NCBI GenBank assembly: GCA_964585925.1
Contig: CAZPFS010000008.1
Location: 1-64,000, forward strand
DNA length: 64,000 nt
Direction of reading: 5' to 3'
Source: JAAZLS01 sp964585925
GTDB taxonomy: Bacteria > Bacillota > Dethiobacteria > DTU022
Below are positions 25,261-32,258 of this stretch, piece by piece. Each line of letters opens with the position of its first letter. The first letter of the stretch is position 1. The position numbers and the translations under genes are program-made. The notes under the pieces are model-generated. The model searched no databases and was not told the origin of the DNA. It saw only the letters and a program-made list of their open reading frames with translations.

Positions 25261-26343
25261 GTGGCGGAAGGGATTGAAATAGAAGAGGCCCTGAACCGGC
25301 CGGACCTGATATTTATCGATGTGCGCTCTCCCCTGGAATTTGACCGGGAGTCGATCCCGGGAGCTGTCAATATCCCTTTGTTTCTGGACGAACAGCGCCG
25401 CCAACTTGGAATTATTTACAATACGGAGGGGGAAACGGCCGCCCGCAGGGTGGGGCTGGATTTTGTTTCTCCCCGCCTGCCGGAAATAGTGGACGAGATA
25501 TGCCGGGCCGCCGGAAACAAAACCCCAATACTGTATTGCTGGCGGGGCGGCATGCGCAGTTTTAGCCTGTACCGGATCCTCCATATGCTCAAAATTCCCG
25601 CTATGCGGCTGAAAGGCGGCTACCGCGCCTACCGCAAATATGTATACCGGGCGCTCAGCTCTTACCGGGTTAAACCGGAGGTGGTCGTGTTGAACGGACT
25701 GACCGGCGCCGGGAAAACTGCCATCATTAGACAGCTGATTTTTCAGGGTTACCCGGCGATAGACCTGGAAGGACTGGCCGGCCACCGGGGTTCGGTATTT
25801 GGAACGGTCGGGTTCTCCGGACAAAAATCACAAAAAGACTTTGAATCCCTCCTGTTGACGGAACTCAACAAGTTTCAGGATTTTCCGTGTCTGGTGCTGG
25901 AGGGAGAAGGGACCCGGATCGGCCCCATCCACCTTCCCCGGTTTTTAACCCAAGCCATGACAGAAGGGGTGCATGTGCTGGTTACCGCCCCGCTTGAAAT
26001 CCGCGCAGAACGCATCCTGAAGGAATACCTTTCCCCGGGGCTCACCGCAGAGGATGCGGGCCGGATTGAACAGGGCCTGGTCTCGCTGGAACAACGGTTG
26101 GGCCGGAAAAGAACCGCCCGGCTGCTCTCCCTGTTCCGAAAAGGCGATTACCTGCCGGCAGTGCGGGAAATTTGCGCCGACTACTACGACCGGTTGTACG
26201 AAGACGCCAAACGGGAGAACCAGGAATTTGCGGCAGTGCTGGAAGCGATCCGGATTGCCGAGGCCGCCGGTCAGTTGATTGATTTTTTGAATCACCGCTA
26301 TCATAAACCGTGTTTATCCCAAAAGGAGGATGCTCTCGCATGA
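25261..26343 (+). CDS. mnmH: tRNA 2-selenouridine synthase (MnmH/SelU)
   Basis: Replaces sulfur by selenium in 2-thiouridine at tRNA position 34, using selenophosphate. Residues 1-130 are a rhodanese domain with the catalytic cysteine C93 in YCWRGGMRS. Residues from about 140 are a P-loop domain with Walker A GLTGAGKT (146-153). The 360-residue length is normal. The GTG at 25261 is placed 7 bases after GGGGAGG; the in-frame TTG two codons earlier is too close. Its presence implies the cell makes selenophosphate, although selD is not in this window. It overlaps ylbF by 4 bases. Confidence 0.93.
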   Translation: MAEGIEIEEALNRPDLIFIDVRSPLEFDRESIPGAVNIPLFLDEQRRQLGIIYNTEGETAARRVGLDFVSPRLPEIVDEICRAAGNKTPILYCWRGGMRSFSLYRILHMLKIPAMRLKGGYRAYRKYVYRALSSYRVKPEVVVLNGLTGAGKTAIIRQLIFQGYPAIDLEGLAGHRGSVFGTVGFSGQKSQKDFESLLLTELNKFQDFPCLVLEGEGTRIGPIHLPRFLTQAMTEGVHVLVTAPLEIRAERILKEYLSPGLTAEDAGRIEQGLVSLEQRLGRKRTARLLSLFRKGDYLPAVREICADYYDRLYEDAKRENQEFAAVLEAIRIAEAAGQLIDFLNHRYHKPCLSQKEDALA

Positions 26344-26732
26344 ACCCGTATGATTTGGCCCATCAACTTTCCAAAGCATTACAGGAGTCTTCCCAGTTCG
26401 CGGCATTCAAACAGGCCCAGGACAAAATAAAAGCTGAACCCTCCGCCCTGGAAATGCTGGTGGATTTCCAGCGCCAGCAATTCCAGCTTCAGCGGCAGAT
26501 GCTGGCCGGGCTGGAAGTTGCCCCGGAGCAGGAAGAAAAGCTGGAAAAACTGCATTCGATCATCAATATGAACCTCCATATCAAGGAATTCATGGAGGCA
26601 GAGTACCGGCTGGCCATACTGATGAGAGACGTAGAAAAAATAATTGCCGACACCCTGACCGGACTGGTAGATAAAGAGCTGTTCGGAGCCTCTCTGCAGG
26701 ACCTGGTGGGAGAGACGGAGGAGGGGGAATAG
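26340..26732 (+). CDS. YlbF/YmcA family regulator
   Basis: A 130-residue alpha-helical protein of the YlbF family (DLAHQLSKALQESSQFAAFKQAQDKIKAEPSALEMLVDFQRQQ). In Bacillus, YlbF and YmcA form a complex with YaaT that affects RNA processing, competence and sporulation. The ATG overlaps the mnmH TGA (ATGA) and is preceded by AGGAGG. The family assignment is firm; the in vivo role here is inferred. Confidence 0.85.
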   Translation: MNPYDLAHQLSKALQESSQFAAFKQAQDKIKAEPSALEMLVDFQRQQFQLQRQMLAGLEVAPEQEEKLEKLHSIINMNLHIKEFMEAEYRLAILMRDVEKIIADTLTGLVDKELFGASLQDLVGETEEGE

Positions 26733-26800
26733 GAAAACCGCTCCCCTCATAATACCTGCTGGAATTCTGCCAGATCGGTTTTTCAGGCCGGGGTCCAAAA

Positions 26801-26825
26801 TTAAAACCGGGTTGCCCCGGCTTTA
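26801..26825. terminator. bidirectional terminator
   Basis: TTAAAACCGGG and CCCGGCTTTAATT form an A/T-flanked GC hairpin with a 4-base loop, positioned between the ylbF operon (+) and the lipoprotein-like ORF (-). Confidence 0.65.
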
Positions 26826-26873
26826 ATTAAATGTGCCAAATATGGGGGCCGGACCGGCCCCGGCGGAAACTTA

Positions 26874-26957
26874 TCAGGGGCTGCATCCCGACAGCAAGAT
26901 ACCGGCCAACGCCACAACCATGAACAGAATTTTGAACCGCAGCCTGGGCATTCCCAT
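26874..26957 (-). CDS. 27-residue lipoprotein-signal-like peptide
   Basis: A tiny ORF: positive N-terminus (MPRLRFK), hydrophobic core (ILFMVVALAGI), lipobox LLSGC, then only Ser-Pro before the stop. The ATG follows AAGGTGGTG; a second ATG lies two codons in. If real, signal peptidase II would leave a lipidated Cys-Ser-Pro tripeptide and a released signal peptide. It may also be the remnant of a larger lipoprotein gene. It lies downstream of the M28 peptidase lipoprotein on the same strand. Confidence 0.45.
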   Translation of the reverse strand: MGMPRLRFKILFMVVALAGILLSGCSP

Positions 26958-27066
26958 CACCACCTTTTTATCAACCCCCTAAAATAGTTTCACCTATTGC
27001 CGCCCGTTCAAGCCGGGGCAAAAACGCCAAAGGGGTTCACCGCTTAAAATACCCCGGGCGATATTA
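26958..27066. other. spacer downstream of the M28 peptidase gene
   Basis: No gene or strong hairpin recognised. Confidence 0.3.
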
Positions 27067-29232
27067 TTAATTTACTTCTCTTAGCGCCGCCAGAACCGTT
27101 TCCGTATCTACCTTTTCCAGCATTTCACGAACCGAGCGCACGGCCAGGGTTTCTTCGCCGACCAGTCTGGCCATCATTTCCACCTGTGACTCCAGCGCTG
27201 TTTCCAGTTCGGCGATTTCGGATGCAACGTCGGGTTTTTCCTGGCCGTACATACCCGTGAGGGTCTGAATGACGTCATAAATATCCACGTAACCCACAAT
27301 GCGCCCCTTACCCCAAAAAAGGTTATTCTGGTTGGAGGGATCAAAAACCTGCTGAATAAAGTGATCGACTACCCCCCGGCTAAAGGAGTAGCTGTACCAT
27401 TCGCGGCCAAGATCCACCTGCCAAAGAAGGTCGTCAATCACCGTGTCAACATCGCCTTCTTGCAAGAGATCAATGGCCTCGGTCAGCAACAATATATTTT
27501 CTTGCGGTTGCTGGTGACCGACAATGGGCATATCCTCCCAATCAAGGCGGAGCAGCTGGTCCTGAAATGTTTTGAACACGGCCAGGGTTTCCCGGTTCAG
27601 CGCCGCCGCCTGCTGCCAGAGTTCGTCATCACCTTCGTCCAGATCCCGGTACAGGTTATTGATCTCCTGCAGGTCGCTGTAAATTCTTTCCCCAACCGTG
27701 CGCAGCGAGGCAATCTCGCCCAGCAGCAGCGCCGGATCAAGCTCAGCCAGCTCAAAAGCATCCGTATCAACGGCCTCCTCCAGCCAATCCGCCTGGCAAC
27801 CAAAATCAAGGGCCAGTGCAGGGGCCTGATCGAGAGCAATGGCCAGGGCGCCGTAAAAGCGAAGGTTGAATTCATGAACCGCCTCGTTGTAAATTTCGGG
27901 CAGGTCAAAATTTGAATGGTAGATGTCCTCATAGAAGGGATAGCCTACCCCCTCGGCATCTTCCAGGAACCCGTTGTGCATCGCCGGCACGCCGGCAATA
28001 TTGTAGGAAAAATTGTCAGCCCAACTGGTTTGCATGTGCCCTTCGTCGAGAATACCGTTTGGAAAGGCCCCCGCCGGCTGTGGAGCCAAGGCGATAAATT
28101 CCTTTAACAAGGTGTACAGTTCCGGGGTGGAGGCCACATAGGTTGACGAGTCGAACTCATATGCCGGCAGCTCAAAATTGATGTAGGCCAGGGCTTTGCC
28201 CACCCAATCGGGATGCACGGTGAAGATCTGGTTCCAGGCGCCGATGGACCAGTCGTAACGGGTATCGATAGCCCCGTACTCTTCGGCGGCATGCAGGACA
28301 AACACCAGGGTGCGCTCCGGCTGGTACCCCGAATCGATAATCCCCTTGGCAATGCCCAGAGTCAGGCCCACGGCCATCAGATTATCCTGAAAACCCCAGA
28401 AATGGACGTCATAATGGTCGCCGATGATGATCAGTTCATCGGGGTTTTTGCCGGGGATTTTTCCGACTATATTGTAGGAGGTCCCGCCATTCTCCACCAC
28501 GTTGTCCACCACCAGGTTCACCGTCACCGGGCCTTCTGCCAGCAGATCTTTGAGGTAATTGGCGTCGTTCCGGCTTATATTGACCGAGGGGATCGTAACC
28601 GGGCCGACAAAATCCTGAGAATTCATGGTATCGTCGTTGAGCATACCGTAACCGCCGGAGGTGCTGTTTATAACCGCAACCGCCCCCTGCAGCGCTGCTT
28701 CCAGGGTGGGGTAGGTAATCCACCAGTCCCAGTACTGGTCGATATCGATTAAAACTATTTTTCCCTCCGCATCCACATCATCATAATCATACATGGTTCC
28801 GTCTCCAAGATAGAGCAGTTCCGCCGTGATTCCCCCGGCATCGGTTCCCCCGGAAGCATAAGAATAGGGTTTGATCTGGCGATTTTCCCCGGCCGGGTCG
28901 AGCACGGTCAGGGCGGCGCCGTTGAATTGCCAGCGAACCACCGGAAAAGGATCTTTAGAAACATCCTGAAGCCCGATCCGAAGCATCTCCTGGTACAGAA
29001 CTTCGGCGGCTTCATGCTCCGCCTCACTCCCCGAGGTCCGGCCGCCCAATTCGCTGTTGACCAGGTCATAAATCAGCAGGCCGGCATCGTGGGCGTACTG
29101 CACATCGATCGCCTCCAGATACTGATCCCAACTGTTCCCGCCAGCCGACGGCGTCTCACCACATCCGGAAACAAGAAGCAGCATAACCACGGCAAGCATC
29201 AGTGCGGCACGGCGAGTATTTTTCCCCGACAT
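27067..29232 (-). CDS. M28-family zinc aminopeptidase lipoprotein
   Basis: A 721-residue exported lipoprotein. The signal ends with lipobox LLLVSGCG. A PA-like insert (about 130-250) precedes the M28 metallopeptidase core. Likely zinc ligands are H and D of GDHYDVHFWGFQDN, the catalytic Glu pair in VLHAAEEYG, and a late His in DIYHSNFDLPEIY. The last ~190 residues are helical and acidic, without a recognised domain. The ATG at 29232 follows GGGGG; the longer upstream reading has no signal peptide and crosses the promoter. The function is probably degradation of peptides outside the membrane. It is divergent from the adjacent two-component/ABC cluster. Confidence 0.82.
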   Translation of the reverse strand: MSGKNTRRAALMLAVVMLLLVSGCGETPSAGGNSWDQYLEAIDVQYAHDAGLLIYDLVNSELGGRTSGSEAEHEAAEVLYQEMLRIGLQDVSKDPFPVVRWQFNGAALTVLDPAGENRQIKPYSYASGGTDAGGITAELLYLGDGTMYDYDDVDAEGKIVLIDIDQYWDWWITYPTLEAALQGAVAVINSTSGGYGMLNDDTMNSQDFVGPVTIPSVNISRNDANYLKDLLAEGPVTVNLVVDNVVENGGTSYNIVGKIPGKNPDELIIIGDHYDVHFWGFQDNLMAVGLTLGIAKGIIDSGYQPERTLVFVLHAAEEYGAIDTRYDWSIGAWNQIFTVHPDWVGKALAYINFELPAYEFDSSTYVASTPELYTLLKEFIALAPQPAGAFPNGILDEGHMQTSWADNFSYNIAGVPAMHNGFLEDAEGVGYPFYEDIYHSNFDLPEIYNEAVHEFNLRFYGALAIALDQAPALALDFGCQADWLEEAVDTDAFELAELDPALLLGEIASLRTVGERIYSDLQEINNLYRDLDEGDDELWQQAAALNRETLAVFKTFQDQLLRLDWEDMPIVGHQQPQENILLLTEAIDLLQEGDVDTVIDDLLWQVDLGREWYSYSFSRGVVDHFIQQVFDPSNQNNLFWGKGRIVGYVDIYDVIQTLTGMYGQEKPDVASEIAELETALESQVEMMARLVGEETLAVRSVREMLEKVDTETVLAALREVN

Positions 29233-29297
29233 CACAGGACCCCCTTTAATATTTATGGGTTTACCAATGTTCCCAACAGTGCCCCTTTTCTGACTAC

Positions 29298-29327
29298 AGT
29301 ATAAAGACATCCCGTTCTTACTGTCAA
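29298..29327 (-). promoter_or_regulatory. promoter of the M28 peptidase gene
   Basis: TTGACA, an 18-base spacer and TATACT on the minus strand, about 65 bases upstream of the ATG. Confidence 0.7.
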
Positions 29328-29413
29328 GCAGGAATTGCCGCAATATGGGAACCGGGATTTTCCCTTTTTGTATGATAAAATATGATGAACAGATAAAAAT
29401 GTGGAGTTGTTTT

Positions 29414-30097
29414 GTGAACACCATATTAATTGTAGAAGATGACCAGACCATTGCCATGGGAATGGAATATGCCCTGAACCGGGAGGGGTTTGCCACCCGG
29501 GTCTGCCATGATTTTCAAAGCGCCGGGGAAGCAATTCATAGCCGTGATTTTTCCCTCATTATTTTGGACGTATCGCTCCCCGATGGCAACGGGTTTGATC
29601 TTTGCCGGCGGATCAAGGCGGAAGGCAATACCCCGGTGATCTTTCTTACCGTATATGATGACGAGGTAAATGCGGTGATGGGTCTGGATCTGGGAGCAGA
29701 CGATTATATCACCAAGCCCTTTCGGGTACGGGAACTGATCTCCCGCATCAACAGCGTGTTGCGCAGATATAACAAGGCCGAACCGGCAGCGGAAATCACG
29801 CTGCAGGATCTCCGGATCAATCCCGCCGAAGCAAAGGTTTACAAGAATAATCGGGAAATATTTCTAACCGCCCTGGAGTACCGGCTGTTGCTGGCCCTGG
29901 CAGGCAACCGGGGCCGGGTTTTGACCAGGGGGCAGATCCTGGAGAGAATCTGGGACGTGGCCGGTGATTTTGTCAATGACAACACCCTGACCGTGTATAT
30001 CAAGCGGCTGAGGGAAAAGATCGAGGACGACCCCCGCCGGCCGAAAATCATTGAAACGGTGCGCGGCCTGGGATACAGAGCGGGTGAGTACAATTAA
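29414..30097 (+). CDS. OmpR/PhoB-family response regulator
   Basis: A 227-residue regulator: receiver domain with acidic pair E8/D9, phospho-acceptor D52 (ILDVSLPDG) and the TKPF lysine motif. The C-terminal winged-helix DNA-binding domain contains LTALEYRLLLALAGNRGRVLTRGQILERIW and the final IETVRGLGYR. The GTG at 29414 follows GGAG by 7 bases; the longer reading upstream is unlikely. It precedes a sensor kinase and an ABC exporter whose upstream region carries GTCAC repeats that it may bind. Confidence 0.93.
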   Translation: MNTILIVEDDQTIAMGMEYALNREGFATRVCHDFQSAGEAIHSRDFSLIILDVSLPDGNGFDLCRRIKAEGNTPVIFLTVYDDEVNAVMGLDLGADDYITKPFRVRELISRINSVLRRYNKAEPAAEITLQDLRINPAEAKVYKNNREIFLTALEYRLLLALAGNRGRVLTRGQILERIWDVAGDFVNDNTLTVYIKRLREKIEDDPRRPKIIETVRGLGYRAGEYN

Positions 30098-30128
30098 GCC
30101 TCGCCTCAATCGGGGGAATAAAATAAAA

Positions 30129-31373
30129 ATGCATCGGGCCACAAATCCGGAGGTCAAAAGGTTGTTTGCCTCTTTGACCATTTTAGGTGCAATATTCCTG
30201 ACAACATCCTTGTTGCTCGGCCTGGCCGGCAGAGCCTACCTGAAAAGGGCCATGATCGACAGCAATGCCTCCCTGATCGGCGCGGTAATCGGCAAATACC
30301 CGGAAACTGAACCGGAGATTCTAAAACAGATAAGGTCGGTCGACCGGGAGACCGCCCTGAAGGGGCGGGCCTTACTTTCCAGGTACGGCATTCATGGCGG
30401 TGAAACTCTGTCCGATTCACCGGCCATCCGGAATTCCCTCTATTTCAACCTGGCCGCATCTGTAATATCAGCCGTTTTTTTCAGCGGGATACTCTTGCTG
30501 TTGTTGGGGCGTTATTTTAAAACCCATTATACCCAGATCCATGATCTCACCGTTTACGCCGGCCGGATCAGCACCGGGGATTACTCCTTGGATATCCGGG
30601 ACAATAAAGAGGGTGATCTGAGCGTCCTGAAAAATGAGGTTTTCAAGATCACCACCACCCTCCGGGAACAGGCCGCCGCTTTGCAAAAGGAAAAGGTCCT
30701 GCTGGCCGACTCCCTGGCCGATATATCCCACCAGTTGAAAACCCCGCTCACCTCATTGCTGGTGCTAAATGATCTGCTCATCGACAACCCTGCCGAAGAA
30801 GACCGGGCCGTATTTTTGGACCGAATGGGAGCCCAGCTCGCCCGGATCGAGTGGCTGATCACCTCCTTGCTCAAAATATCCAGGCTGGATGCGGGAAAGG
30901 TGAACCTGAAACAGGAAAAAATCCTGGCCGGGAACCTGGTGGAAAAAGTCCTGGAGTCCCTAAGCATCCCCCTGGAAATCAAGGAGCTTCAGGTCGAAAT
31001 TGAGGGCGATCCGGCCGCCGGCTTTAGAGGCGACTTCAACTGGAGCGCCGAGGCGCTGATAAATATCGCCAAGAACTGTATAGAACACACCCCGGAACAG
31101 GGGCGCCTGGATATTTCCTATCATGAAAACCCAATTTACACGGAGATCCGGATTGCAGACAGCGGGGAAGGAATCGCCCCCGAAGATCTGCCCCATATCT
31201 TTACCCGGTTTTACAAAGGCCGGAATGCCCCCGAAGATCAGGTCGGTATCGGCCTGGCCATGGCCCGGGCGATCGTGGAAAAACAGGGCGGCGAGATCAC
31301 CGTGAAAAGCCCCCCGGGGGCGGGCGCACAATTCTCAATCAAGTTTTATAAAACAGGGGCCGGGCTCAAATAA
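30129..31373 (+). CDS. sensor histidine kinase
   Basis: A 414-residue kinase. TM1 is about 12-34, followed by a ~70-residue extracytoplasmic loop and TM2 about 107-128. A HAMP-like segment leads to the H-box with phospho-acceptor H201 (ADISHQLKTPLTSLL). The ATP domain has the N-box NIAKNCIEHTPEQG, the G1 box IADSGEGIAPEDLPHIFTRFYKG and the GIGLAMARAIVEKQGG motif. The loop is short but longer than in intramembrane-sensing BceS-type kinases. The start is the ATG at 30129 with GGGGGA upstream. Confidence 0.92.
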   Translation: MHRATNPEVKRLFASLTILGAIFLTTSLLLGLAGRAYLKRAMIDSNASLIGAVIGKYPETEPEILKQIRSVDRETALKGRALLSRYGIHGGETLSDSPAIRNSLYFNLAASVISAVFFSGILLLLLGRYFKTHYTQIHDLTVYAGRISTGDYSLDIRDNKEGDLSVLKNEVFKITTTLREQAAALQKEKVLLADSLADISHQLKTPLTSLLVLNDLLIDNPAEEDRAVFLDRMGAQLARIEWLITSLLKISRLDAGKVNLKQEKILAGNLVEKVLESLSIPLEIKELQVEIEGDPAAGFRGDFNWSAEALINIAKNCIEHTPEQGRLDISYHENPIYTEIRIADSGEGIAPEDLPHIFTRFYKGRNAPEDQVGIGLAMARAIVEKQGGEITVKSPPGAGAQFSIKFYKTGAGLK

Positions 31374-31483
31374 ATATCCTCCGATGTTTACCGCTGTTTA
31401 GACCCCCAGGGGTGGAAAACCCGGTCCGCCCGCGGGCTACAGGAAAATGACAAACAAAAAAAACCGCCCCCGGTGTTTCGGCG

Positions 31484-31553
31484 TTTGGTGACAGAATTGT
31501 CACCAAAGAAGTCACCATACAGTCACTTTGGGCAGATAAAATACGTCTATAAA
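31484..31553 (+). promoter_or_regulatory. operator-promoter region of the ABC exporter with GTCAC repeats
   Basis: An inverted repeat with 10-bp arms (31484-31493 and 31498-31507, core GGTGACA/TGTCACC) is followed by further GTCAC copies starting at 31511 and 31522. The GTCAC motifs are 11-12 bases apart, one helical turn. A TATAAA lies at 31548-31553. There is no good -35, as is common for promoters activated by OmpR-type regulators. Confidence 0.6.
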
Positions 31554-31574
31554 TTGAAAAAGGAGTTTGGTCTT

Positions 31575-32258
31575 ATGGAAATACTCAGAGTTGATAATCT
31601 GTCCAAAACCTATGGCCGCGGTCCGGCACGGGTGAGGGCGCTGGAGGGAGTTTCCTTCAGCGTAAACCGGGGGGAGTTTGTGGCCATCGTGGGGGCCTCC
31701 GGCTCGGGCAAATCCACACTGCTTCACCTGATCGGCGGCGTGGACCGCCCCACCTCGGGCAAAGTATACATAGAGGGTACCGATATTTACAGCCTGGGCG
31801 AGACCAGGCTGGCTATCTTCCGCCGCCGGCAGGTAGGACTGATCTACCAATTTTACAATCTGCTGCCCATCTTGAGCGTGGAGGAAAACATCACCTTGCC
31901 GCTGCTGCTGGATCAGCGAAGAATCGACAAGGGGTTCCTGGACGAAATTATAGCCACGCTGAACCTTACGGGCCGGACGGCCCACCTGCCGAACGAACTC
32001 TCCGGGGGCGAGCAGCAGCGGGTCTCCATCGGCCGGGCCCTGATCAACCGCCCGGCGCTGGTCCTGGCCGATGAGCCCACAGGCAATCTGGACAGCCAAA
32101 ACTCGAAGGAGATCGTGGAGCTGCTTAAACTCTCCAACCGGCGCTATCATCAGACCCTGCTCATGATCACCCACGCTCCCGAGATCGCTTTGCAGGCCGA
32201 CCGGGTGATCACCATCGCCGACGGCAAGATTGTCAAGGACGAGGTGATCCGGCTGTGA
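31575..32258 (+). CDS. ABC transporter ATP-binding protein (MacB/LolD-like)
   Basis: A 227-residue ATPase: Walker A GASGSGKST (40-48), Q-loop in GLIYQFYNLLPILSVEENI, signature LSGGEQQRVSIGRAL, Walker B LVLADEPTGNLD. This pattern (FNLLP, GNLD) belongs to the exporters with FtsX-type permeases. The ATG at 31575 follows AGGAG; an upstream in-frame reading lacks support. The permease gene overlaps by 4 bases (GTGA). Confidence 0.95.
   Translation: MEILRVDNLSKTYGRGPARVRALEGVSFSVNRGEFVAIVGASGSGKSTLLHLIGGVDRPTSGKVYIEGTDIYSLGETRLAIFRRRQVGLIYQFYNLLPILSVEENITLPLLLDQRRIDKGFLDEIIATLNLTGRTAHLPNELSGGEQQRVSIGRALINRPALVLADEPTGNLDSQNSKEIVELLKLSNRRYHQTLLMITHAPEIALQADRVITIADGKIVKDEVIRL

Noticed and set aside
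25051..25824. 257-codon open frame on the minus strand
   Set aside because: Antisense to mnmH and its promoter; no domain, and atypical composition.
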